Shown here: positions 7,471 to 13,227 of the stretch, piece by piece
Position numbering within the stretch: position 1 is the stretch's first letter
Layout of the letters: each line of letters begins with the position of its first letter
Assembly: GCA_030679635.1 (NCBI GenBank)
Contig: JAUXSZ010000126.1
Location: forward strand, 1 to 13,227
From: Sulfuricurvum sp.
GTDB taxonomy: Bacteria > Campylobacterota > Campylobacteria > Campylobacterales > Sulfurimonadaceae
Direction of reading: 5' to 3'
Length of the DNA: 13,227 nucleotides
Made by a program: the position numbers and the translations under genes
The notes under the pieces: model-generated
The model's input: only the letters and a program-made list of their open reading frames with translations
Told to the model about the DNA's origin: nothing
Databases searched by the model: none

Positions 7471-7508
7471 GGTAGTTGAGTTTTTGATAATAGATTAAAG
7501 GAGTAGAG

Positions 7509-8837
7509 ATGAAGAAATTCATTTTATCATTATTGCTTTTGCCAATGTTGGCATTGGCAGAAGATGCAGTTGCTGTAGTCGAACCTGTATTAAATTCAGG
7601 TGACACAGCGTGGATGATGATGTCAACCGCCATGGTTATGTTAATGACCCCCGTGGGATTGGCACTGTTTTATGGTGGTATGACGCGTGCTAAAAATGTT
7701 TTGAATACCTATGCAATGGTATTTGGTGCGTTTGTTGTTGGATTTATTGTTTGGATTATCGCTGGATATTCGATCGCGTTTGGTACGGCAGAAGGACCTT
7801 TGAATCAAGTGATTGGCGGATTTGGCAATATAATGCTAAACGGTATCGCTTGGACCGATTTGACCAATGTTGATTTGGGCCAGTTGTATCCTAAGTATGT
7901 CTTTGTTGTTTTCCAAGGGACGTTTGCGGCCATTACGGTTGCCATCGCTTCGGGATCGGTTATTGAGCGCTTAAAGTTTTCAACATGGATGGTGTTTGTC
8001 GCCATCTGGGTATTGGTGGTGTATGCTCCGATTACCCATATGGTGTGGGGCGGCGGATACCTTTTCAATGAAGGGGCTCTTGATTTTGCCGGCGGTACGG
8101 TGGTTCATATGAACGGTGGTTTGGCCGGTTTAGTATTGGCTCTTTTGGTGGGAAAACGTGCCGGATATCCGAAAACAGCGATGAAACCTGCGAGCGTTAT
8201 TCTGACGGCTTTAGGGGCAGGTCTTCTTTGGTTCGGTTGGTATGGCTTTAACGGCGGATCGGCATTTGGCGCGAACGCTATCGCTGGGGTTGCGTACTTA
8301 TCAACAACGATCGCGGCATCCGTTGCAACCATCACATGGATTGCCGTGGAATACATGATCTACAAAAAAGTGACCTTATTGGGTGCAGCAACAGGGGCCA
8401 TCGCAGGTTTGGTTGCGATTACTCCGGCGGCAGGGTTTGTTCTCGTACAGGGGGCATTTATTATCGGCATCGTGGGGGCTTTGTTTGCTTTCTTCGGTGT
8501 TATGATATTGAAGAAAAAATTAGGTTACGATGACAGTTTGGATGCATTCGGGGTTCACTTTTTAGCGGGTCTATGGGGTGCTGTTGCAACGGGTATTTTT
8601 GCCGTCAATGATAAAGCACTGTTGTGGGACGGTCCGCTCAAAGCAACCGGGGATCGCATGGGGCAAATTATGGTTCAGCTTGAATCGGTTTTGGTTGTCG
8701 GTTTGTTTACGTTAGTGGGGACCGTTGTGGTATACTACATCGCAATGGCTATCACTCAAGGTTCACGTGTGGATGAAGAACAAGAGAGTATGGGTCTTGA
8801 CGAATCGGTGCACGGCGAACGCGGATTTAATTTATAA
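7509..8837 (+). CDS. amt: Ammonium transporter Amt1 (AmtB type, with signal peptide)
   Basis: This inner-membrane channel conducts ammonium (as NH3 or NH4+) into the cell. It is a 442-residue protein with a cleavable signal peptide (residues 1-17, ending ALA before Glu18), as in E. coli AmtB, and about eleven membrane helices. Key residues are present: FQGTFAAIT carrying the outer Phe gate (Phe139), HMVWGGG with the recruitment-site Trp180, Asp192 in DFAGG, and the twin pore histidines His200 (VVHMNGG) and His350 (FGVHFLAG). The cytoplasmic tail, about 30 residues, ends GLDESVHGERGFNL, the kind of tail that meets PII. The ribosome binding site AAAGGAG lies 5 bases before the ATG. The PII gene follows after 11 bases, so the two form an amt-PII operon, the classic arrangement for a channel blocked by PII. 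Confidence 0.96.
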   Translation: MKKFILSLLLLPMLALAEDAVAVVEPVLNSGDTAWMMMSTAMVMLMTPVGLALFYGGMTRAKNVLNTYAMVFGAFVVGFIVWIIAGYSIAFGTAEGPLNQVIGGFGNIMLNGIAWTDLTNVDLGQLYPKYVFVVFQGTFAAITVAIASGSVIERLKFSTWMVFVAIWVLVVYAPITHMVWGGGYLFNEGALDFAGGTVVHMNGGLAGLVLALLVGKRAGYPKTAMKPASVILTALGAGLLWFGWYGFNGGSAFGANAIAGVAYLSTTIAASVATITWIAVEYMIYKKVTLLGAATGAIAGLVAITPAAGFVLVQGAFIIGIVGALFAFFGVMILKKKLGYDDSLDAFGVHFLAGLWGAVATGIFAVNDKALLWDGPLKATGDRMGQIMVQLESVLVVGLFTLVGTVVVYYIAMAITQGSRVDEEQESMGLDESVHGERGFNL

Positions 8838-8848
8838 AGGAATTGACA

Positions 8849-9187
8849 ATGAAAAAAATTGAAGCGGTTATTAAACCATTTAAACTCGAAGATGTTAAAG
8901 ATGCGCTTGCTGAGATCGGTATTACCGGTATGACGGTGAGTGAAGTCAAAGGATACGGTCGACAAAAAGGGCACAGCGAATTGTATCGCGGTGCTGAGTA
9001 TGTGGTCGATTTTATCCCTAAAATCAAAATGGAGATGGTTGTGGACGACTCGATGGTGGATCAAGTCGTTAATACGGTTGTAGAAGCTGCACGTACGGGC
9101 AAAATCGGTGATGGCAAAATTTTTGTGACCGACATCAGCAGAATCATCCGTATCCGTACCGGTGAAACGGACGGCGAGGCTATTTAA
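8849..9187 (+). CDS. glnB: PII nitrogen signal protein (GlnB/GlnK)
   Basis: PII is a cytosolic trimer that senses ATP/ADP and 2-oxoglutarate and controls nitrogen proteins, including ammonium channels. The product has exactly 112 residues, the canonical length, from the ATG at 8849, which lies 8 bases after AAAGGA. A TTG at 8843 extends the frame by two codons but overlaps the space needed by that site, so it is rejected. The T-loop contains VKGYGRQKGHSELYRGAEY with Tyr51, the possible uridylylation site. The Walker-like TGKIGDGKIFV and the C-terminal IRIRTGE are intact. Asp54 and the overall sequence resemble E. coli GlnB more than GlnK (which has Asn54), but the position between two amt genes is typical of glnK. 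The symbol is therefore a choice between the two. Confidence 0.95.
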   Translation: MKKIEAVIKPFKLEDVKDALAEIGITGMTVSEVKGYGRQKGHSELYRGAEYVVDFIPKIKMEMVVDDSMVDQVVNTVVEAARTGKIGDGKIFVTDISRIIRIRTGETDGEAI

Positions 9188-9192
9188 CCCTT

Positions 9193-9213
9193 ATTGATTA
9201 AAATTTAATCAAT
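9193..9213. promoter_or_regulatory. Perfect 21-bp palindrome upstream of amt2, candidate operator or weak terminator
   Basis: Arms ATTGATTAAA and TTTAATCAAT flank a single central A, forming a perfect inverted repeat that begins 6 bases after the PII stop. Its inner 17 bases recur upstream of amt1 with two changes. The centre lies 40 bases before the amt2 -10 box. A TTTTTCTT run follows, so in RNA it could act as an AT-rich terminator for amt1-PII. The stem has only two G:C-type pairs' worth of strength at best, and the amt1 copy does not follow a gene end, so an operator is preferred. Confidence 0.55.
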
Positions 9214-9221
9214 TTTTCTTC

Positions 9222-9240
9222 TCCAATTCATTAAATTGGA
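9222..9240. repeat. Inverted repeat over the -35 region of amt2
   Basis: TCCAATT and AATTGGA are perfect 7-base arms around the 5-base spacer CATTA. The repeat ends 2 bases before the TATAAT box of amt2, so a protein bound here would cover the -35 region. It could be a repressor site distinct from the upstream palindrome. No equivalent was seen at amt1. Chance occurrence in AT-rich DNA cannot be excluded. Confidence 0.4.
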
Positions 9241-9242
9241 AC

Positions 9243-9248
9243 TATAAT
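9243..9248 (+). promoter_or_regulatory. Candidate -10 box for amt2
   Basis: TATAAT in GAACTATAATGCGC is a perfect -10 hexamer. Transcription would begin near 9255 and leave a leader of roughly 27 bases before the chosen ATG at 9282. No -35 consensus is seen; inverted repeats occupy that region. Confidence 0.6.
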
Positions 9249-9250
9249 GC

Positions 9251-9276
9251 GCACCTTTATCATAAATTAAAGGTGC
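9251..9276 (+). promoter_or_regulatory. Hairpin that would bury the amt2 ribosome binding site
   Basis: GCACCTTTA (9251-9259) and TAAAGGTGC (9268-9276) are perfect 9-base complementary arms with an 8-base loop. The right arm contains AAAGG, the ribosome binding site of amt2, so the RNA hairpin would block translation. A transcript from the local promoter would start within the left arm (about 9255) and lose part of the stem, whereas read-through RNA from amt1-PII would fold fully. That promoter-dependent difference is an inference. Confidence 0.5.
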
Positions 9277-9281
9277 TGCTT

Positions 9282-10460
9282 ATGGATACTGCTTACGTTA
9301 TTGATACCCTTTTCACTCTTTTTTCGATTACTCTTATTATTTTGATGGTTCCCGGTTTTGCGATGCTAGAGGCAGGACTTGTCCGTACTAAAAATGTTTC
9401 CAGTGTTTTGACCGTCAATGTTATGATTTATGCTGTGGCTTCTATGGCATTTATTCTGATTGGTTATAGCCTCGCTTTTGGTGAATTGCATAATGAAACA
9501 ATGAGTAAATGGGCATTTTTTATGTTTCAGATGGCATTTGTGGGCAAGGCGATTAATATTATGAGCGGTGGTGTCGGTGAACGGGCAAAATTATTTCCAT
9601 TAACGTTGTTTACGGTTATTATGGGAGGATTTATCTACCCGGCTGTTGTCAATATTAGTTGGGGAATGGACTGGATTAAAGGATCGATTTTTGATTTGAA
9701 TATGGTCGATTTAGCGGGCTCCACGGTCATTCACTCTACGGGTGGTTGGGCGTTGCTCGCGGCGATTTTGGTGATTGGATCACGGAAGGGTCGGTACGTG
9801 CACGATCAGATGCGCGTAATCCCTGCATCGAATATTCCTCTCGTCGTTTTGGGCGCAATGTTATTGTGGATCGGATGGTTTGGTTTTAATGGCGGTTCCG
9901 TTGGCGGGATATCGACCAAAGAGTTGGCAGACAGCGTCGCGTTAACGATTTTTAATACGAATGTTGCCGGATTAGCGGGGGCAATCTCGGCAGGAATTTT
10001 GATTTATATTCGCTACAAACTTTTTGATATTACCATGATCCTCAACGGAGCCCTTGGCGGGTTGGTGGCTGTGACTGCAGGGGCACATTTGTTTACCCTT
10101 TATGATGCGTTGGCCGTAGGTTTTCTTGGCGGAATTTTGGTTGTTGTTGCGATTCCTTTATTTGATAAAGTACGTATTGATGATCCTGTCGGTGCCCTTT
10201 CCGTTCATTTGGTGAATGGCATTTGGGGAACCCTCGCGGTGGGAATTTTTGCGAGTGATGCAGCGAGAAATATTACCTTTATGAATCAACTTAAAGGGGT
10301 GGCTGAAATTGCGATTTTTGTTTTCACCCTCTCATTTGGTATTATCTATCTTCTCAATAAAGTTTTCCCTTTCCGAGCAACCGATGAAGAACAAGTGCAA
10401 GGGCTTGATGTCAGCGAGTGCGGACTTGAGGCCTATCCTGAGTTCAAAAGGGCTATTTAG
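9282..10460 (+). CDS. amt: Second ammonium transporter Amt2, divergent, without signal peptide
   Basis: This inner-membrane ammonium channel of 392 residues is clearly different from Amt1. It starts directly in the first helix (MDTAYVIDTLFTLFSITLIILMV has no cleavage site) and has shorter loops. The conserved pore residues remain: Asp143 (VDLAGS), His151 (STVIHSTGG), His309 (ALSVHLVNG), and WIGWFGFNGGS near 196-206. TM3 reads FQMAFVGKAINIMSGGVGER, with Phe86 as a gate residue but Lys89 where E. coli AmtB has a non-charged residue. Trp127 appears as ISWGMD rather than VWGGG. The tail contains GLDVSECGLEAY, an AmtB-type PII-contact tail. ATG 9282 is chosen over GTG 9273 because it lies 9 bases after AAAGG, while the GTG overlaps that site. 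It may be a transporter with different affinity or a sensor; the sequence does not decide. Confidence 0.93.
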   Translation: MDTAYVIDTLFTLFSITLIILMVPGFAMLEAGLVRTKNVSSVLTVNVMIYAVASMAFILIGYSLAFGELHNETMSKWAFFMFQMAFVGKAINIMSGGVGERAKLFPLTLFTVIMGGFIYPAVVNISWGMDWIKGSIFDLNMVDLAGSTVIHSTGGWALLAAILVIGSRKGRYVHDQMRVIPASNIPLVVLGAMLLWIGWFGFNGGSVGGISTKELADSVALTIFNTNVAGLAGAISAGILIYIRYKLFDITMILNGALGGLVAVTAGAHLFTLYDALAVGFLGGILVVVAIPLFDKVRIDDPVGALSVHLVNGIWGTLAVGIFASDAARNITFMNQLKGVAEIAIFVFTLSFGIIYLLNKVFPFRATDEEQVQGLDVSECGLEAYPEFKRAI

Positions 10461-10471
10461 CAATCTCACGA

Positions 10472-10477
10472 TATAAT
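10472..10477 (+). promoter_or_regulatory. Candidate -10 box for the phosphohexomutase-pyrC operon
   Basis: TATAAT in CGATATAATTTTCCC is a perfect -10 hexamer in the 44-base gap after amt2. Transcription would start near 10484, leaving a leader of about 20 bases. No -35 consensus is seen. Confidence 0.55.
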
Positions 10478-10504
10478 TTTCCCAATTTTAGTAAAAGGGA
10501 AAAT
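10476..10504 (+). repeat. Inverted repeat enclosing the ribosome binding site of the phosphohexomutase gene
   Basis: ATTTTCCC (10476-10483) and GGGAAAAT (10497-10504) are perfect 8-base arms around 13 bases. The right arm contains most of the AAGGGA ribosome binding site and ends against the ATG. The left arm overlaps the -10 box, so RNA from the local promoter would lack it, while read-through RNA from amt2 would carry both arms. The layout parallels the amt2 leader. The stem is fairly AT-rich. Confidence 0.4.
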
Positions 10505-11875
10505 ATGAGCATTTATCGCGAATACGACATCCGGGGAATTTTTGAAAAAGAGCTCAATGAAGCAACGGTTACCCGACTAGGGGCTGCGCTGGCGGAAGCG
10601 ATAAAGCCTTTTGGAAATGTTGTCGCAGTAGGATACGATGCTCGCTCCCATTCACCGATTTTATTTGAATACCTAACGGCTGGTTTGAATGCCGGAGGGA
10701 TGAGCGTGTTGGGGATGGGAATGGTTCTGACTCCTGTCAACTATTTTTGCAACTATCAAGAGTTTGACGGTATTACTCCCTGCGCATCGGTCATGATTAC
10801 CGGATCCCACAACCCAAGCGAATACAACGGCTTTAAAATCACTATCAACAAAACTCCTTTTTTCGGTGAATCTATTTATGCCCTTGGCCGAAAAATCGAT
10901 GCGATGCCGTTTCCAGAAAAATGTGAACGTGATGTGATTGAAATCGATGCGCTGAGTCGCTATAAAGAGTACATGATTGGCGCATTTTCCCATTTGAAAG
11001 GGATGAACGAGCGTATCGTGTACGACTGTGGAAACGGGGTTGCGGGGTTGGCAATTGTTGATATTTTCGATACGTTGGGTCTCAATGCAAAAGGGATCTA
11101 TGTTGATCCTGACGGCACCTTCCCAAACCACCACCCAGATCCGAGCGAAGAGCATAATCTACAAGATATTAAGAAGTTGCTGGCAGAAGAGGGAGACATC
11201 GCGTTTGCGTACGATGGAGATGCGGACCGTATTGCCGTATTGACTGCCAAGAATAATATCAAAGGGGATATTATGGCCATTTTGTATGCGTTGAAAATGG
11301 ATCATCCAACGGTCATCGGCGAGGTGAAATGTTCGCAAGTGATGTACGATACCCTAAGAGAACGCGGCGCCACGGCGGTTATGTACAAAACGGGGCACTC
11401 AAATCTTAAAGTCAGAATGAAAGAACTTCATGCCGATTTGGCGTGCGAAGTGAGTGGACACATATTTTTTGCCGATCGTTATTTCGGGTACGATGATGCG
11501 ATTTATGCCACGTTGCGAATGCTGGAGCTGATGTGGCAAGGGGTTGATCTCGATGCCGAGATTGCCAAGCTGCCGCCCGTATTTTCAACCGAAGAGATCA
11601 AAGTCGCAACCACAGAAGAAGAAAAGTTCCTCGTCATCGATAAACTCAAAGAGCTTCTCAAAAATCCTCCTGCTGATTTCCCTTCTATACGGGAGATCAT
11701 TCAGGTCGACGGTGTTCGTGTCGTTTTTGATAAAGGGTGGGGACTGGTACGTGCCAGCAATACGACCCCTGTCTTGGTGACCCGCTTTGAATCAACGGAT
11801 AAAAATGAGGCCCTACGGTATGAAGAGGCGCTCAACGCACTGATCGTAGAAGCCAAAAATCAACTCAAAGAGTAG
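10505..11875 (+). CDS. manB: Phosphomannomutase/phosphoglucomutase
   Basis: This enzyme moves the phosphate of hexose phosphates between C6 and C1, giving mannose-1-phosphate or glucose-1-phosphate for surface sugar synthesis. The 456-residue length fits the bacterial PMM/PGM (AlgC-like) group. Domain 1 opens with YREYDIRGIF, a hallmark of this group, and carries the phosphoserine loop ITGSHNPSEYNG (Ser101). Domain 2 has the metal loop DGDADR (237-242). Domain 3 has the sugar-binding loop CEVSGHIFF near residue 319, followed by DDAIYATLRMLEL. Domain 4 has the phosphate-binding RASNTTPVLVTRFES near residue 418. Specificity for mannose or glucose, or both, cannot be read from the sequence, so the symbol is tentative. 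A good AAGGGA site lies 4 bases before the ATG. pyrC follows after 4 bases. Confidence 0.94.
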   Translation: MSIYREYDIRGIFEKELNEATVTRLGAALAEAIKPFGNVVAVGYDARSHSPILFEYLTAGLNAGGMSVLGMGMVLTPVNYFCNYQEFDGITPCASVMITGSHNPSEYNGFKITINKTPFFGESIYALGRKIDAMPFPEKCERDVIEIDALSRYKEYMIGAFSHLKGMNERIVYDCGNGVAGLAIVDIFDTLGLNAKGIYVDPDGTFPNHHPDPSEEHNLQDIKKLLAEEGDIAFAYDGDADRIAVLTAKNNIKGDIMAILYALKMDHPTVIGEVKCSQVMYDTLRERGATAVMYKTGHSNLKVRMKELHADLACEVSGHIFFADRYFGYDDAIYATLRMLELMWQGVDLDAEIAKLPPVFSTEEIKVATTEEEKFLVIDKLKELLKNPPADFPSIREIIQVDGVRVVFDKGWGLVRASNTTPVLVTRFESTDKNEALRYEEALNALIVEAKNQLKE

Positions 11876-11879
11876 TCTT

Positions 11880-12887
11880 ATGAAAACAATTTCTTTAACG
11901 ATGCCGCTGGACATGCATCTCCATTTGCGCGACGGTGAGATGCTCAAAACGGTGGCTCCTCTCACTTCCTATAGCTTTAGCGGTGCCTTGGTGATGCCCA
12001 ACCTTGTCCCCCCCGTTACGACCAAAGAGATGGTTAAGGCGTATCGGCACAGAATCAAAGAGGCGATGGAATCGGATGATTTTGAACCCTATATGACCCT
12101 TTTCTATCAAAATTACAGCCGTGTGTTTTTGGAGAGCGTTCAAGATGATATTACCGCCATCAAAATTTACCCCAGCGGAGCAACGACGAATTCTGAGGGA
12201 GGCGTCGTAAGCTTCGATATTGAGCCGATGCGCGAGACGTTAGAGGCGATGAGCGATTTGGGGATTGTCCTCTCGGTTCATGGGGAGACCAATGGATTTG
12301 TCATGGATCGCGAAGCGGAGTTTATGAGTGTCTATGAGATGCTCGCACAAAATTTTCCGAAACTCAAAATCATTATGGAGCATATCACGACGCGCGAAGC
12401 GGTGGAGATGCTGGACCGTTATGAGAACCTTTACGCAACGGTCACGGTACACCATTTGATGATTACTCTGGATGATGTTGCGGGGGGGATGCTGCGTCCA
12501 CATCTGTTTTGCAAACCGATTGCCAAACGCCCTCATGATCGGGACGCCCTTTTGAAAATTGCGCTTGAAGCCCATCCCAAAGTAATGTTCGGATCGGATT
12601 CGGCACCCCATCCCAAACATAAAAAAGAGTCGTGCGGATGCGGAGCAGGGGTGTTTACGGCACCGATTGCGCTGCAGCTGTTGTGCGAGATTTTTGAGGC
12701 ACATAATGCTCTTGATAATCTTCAAGCATTTGTCAGTGACAATGCGCAAGCGATTTACGGCATTTGCCCTGAGTACAAAGAGGTGGTTCTCGTAGAGCGT
12801 GACTGTGTCGTACCGGAAATGTACGGTGATGTCGTACCCATGAGAGCGGGGGAAACTCTAAAATGGTCCATTGAGCGTGTCGACTAA
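11880..12887 (+). CDS. pyrC: Dihydroorotase
   Basis: PyrC closes carbamoyl-aspartate to dihydroorotate, the third step of pyrimidine synthesis, in the cytosol. The protein has 335 residues and belongs to the short, E. coli-like (class II) dihydroorotases. The two zinc sites are complete: His13 and His15 (DMHLHLRDG), Lys95, likely carboxylated (AIKIYPSGATTNS), His134 (VLSVHGET), His168 (IMEHITT) and the catalytic Asp240 (FGSDSAPH). HPKHKKESCGCGAGVFTAP follows as in relatives. The ATG lies 4 bases after the stop of the mutase gene, whose final codons supply AAAGAG as a possible ribosome binding site, so the two are co-transcribed and probably coupled. The 3' end overlaps the next gene by 11 bases. 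Confidence 0.96.
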   Translation: MKTISLTMPLDMHLHLRDGEMLKTVAPLTSYSFSGALVMPNLVPPVTTKEMVKAYRHRIKEAMESDDFEPYMTLFYQNYSRVFLESVQDDITAIKIYPSGATTNSEGGVVSFDIEPMRETLEAMSDLGIVLSVHGETNGFVMDREAEFMSVYEMLAQNFPKLKIIMEHITTREAVEMLDRYENLYATVTVHHLMITLDDVAGGMLRPHLFCKPIAKRPHDRDALLKIALEAHPKVMFGSDSAPHPKHKKESCGCGAGVFTAPIALQLLCEIFEAHNALDNLQAFVSDNAQAIYGICPEYKEVVLVERDCVVPEMYGDVVPMRAGETLKWSIERVD

Positions 12888-13227
12888 TATTCTGCTCTTA
12901 GAAGATGATCTTCTTTTCGGTGAATCGATTCAAGATTTCCTTGAAGAAGAGGGGTATGTGGTGACGTTATGCCGAAACGGGCATGAAGCGCTTGAAGTGA
13001 CTTATGCTGCGAAATTTGATCTCTATCTTCTCGATATCAACGTTCCTCTGATGAACGGTCTCTCGTTGCTGGGCTTATTGCGCAAAGCGGAGGATCAAAC
13101 ACCGGCACTCTTCCTCACCTCTCATTCTGATATGGAGACACTGACGCAAGCCTATGAGAATGGGGCCGACGATTATCTAAAAAAGCCGTTTGACATTCAA
13201 GAACTGACGGTGCGTATCCGTGCCCTT
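12877..13227 (+). CDS. OmpR-type response regulator, receiver part (cut by window edge)
   Basis: The first 117 residues are visible, starting MSTNILLLEDDLLFGESI. They form a full receiver domain: acidic pocket Glu9/Asp10/Asp11, phospho-acceptor Asp53 (LLDINVPLMNG), Thr81 (LFLTSH) and Lys103 (DYLKKPFDIQEL). The VRIRAL ending is typical of the receiver-to-linker junction of OmpR/PhoB regulators, so a winged-helix DNA-binding domain probably follows outside the window. The GTG at 12877 lies inside pyrC, 11 bases before its stop, in another frame. A TTG two codons earlier (12871) is the alternative start. No strong ribosome binding site is seen, which points to coupling with pyrC. The partner kinase would be expected next. 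The signal sensed is unknown. Confidence 0.9.
   Translation, partial: MSTNILLLEDDLLFGESIQDFLEEEGYVVTLCRNGHEALEVTYAAKFDLYLLDINVPLMNGLSLLGLLRKAEDQTPALFLTSHSDMETLTQAYENGADDYLKKPFDIQELTVRIRAL

Noticed and set aside
7486..7491. GATAAT as the amt1 -10 box
   Set aside because: Transcription would begin inside the AAAGGAG ribosome binding site, leaving almost no leader.
7335..7508. A sigma-54 promoter for amt1
   Set aside because: No TGGC-N7-TTGC-like pair was found on the plus strand of this gap.
9193..9213. A Fnr/Crp-type site (TTGAT...ATCAA)
   Set aside because: The half-sites match the Fnr core, but the gap between them is 9 bases rather than 4, so a standard Fnr dimer would not fit.
12240..12749. 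A 169-codon minus-strand frame inside pyrC
   Set aside because: It is antisense to intact dihydroorotase active-site codons and has no support of its own.

Overview
The window looks like chromosomal core sequence of a motile Campylobacterota (Epsilonproteobacteria) bacterium. The main evidence is the minus-strand order gyrA-flgP-flgQ-flgR-asd, which as I recall it is the order in Campylobacter jejuni. Other evidence is a FlgR without a DNA-binding domain, as in Helicobacter pylori, and a GyrA with Thr85 and Asp89 in the quinolone-determining region. The base composition looks moderate (mid-40s percent GC by eye, not counted), which would suit a Sulfuricurvum-like organism better than low-GC Campylobacter or most Sulfurimonas. 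The genus is an inference. No mobile element, CRISPR array, rRNA or tRNA was seen, and no gene is visibly broken.

Left half, all minus strand (transcribed right to left). gyrA (DNA gyrase A) has its own TATAAT-type promoter and is followed by flgP, flgQ and flgR: two exported basal-disk proteins of the flagellar motor and the sigma-54 activator of the flagellar regulon. A second promoter then starts a tightly packed group whose neighbours overlap or abut: asd (aspartate-semialdehyde dehydrogenase), a YqhA-family membrane protein, hemE (uroporphyrinogen decarboxylase) and a radical SAM protein cut by the window edge.

Right half, all plus strand. An ammonium-uptake cluster comes first: amt1, a PII signal protein, then a second and quite different amt2. 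It is followed by a phosphomannomutase/phosphoglucomutase, pyrC (dihydroorotase) and an OmpR-type response regulator that overlaps pyrC and runs off the right edge. PII probably gates one or both ammonium channels according to nitrogen status. pyrC and the mutase are linked by a 4-base gap.

The most interesting signals are in the short intergenic gaps. A 17-bp dyad-symmetric motif, TGATTAAAnTTTAAyCA, occurs upstream of both amt1 and amt2 (15 of 17 bases identical), each time about 40 bp before a candidate -10 box. It is a good candidate operator for an unknown nitrogen regulator. The 94-bp gap before amt2 holds three consecutive inverted repeats, the last of which would bury the ribosome binding site. 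A similar binding-site-burying repeat precedes the mutase gene. In both cases a local promoter would start transcription inside or after the left arm, so only read-through transcripts would form the full hairpin. Further points of note are a 52-bp flgP/flgQ overlap that encodes half of the FlgQ signal peptide, a FlgP without a lipobox, and a lysine in the third membrane helix of Amt2.
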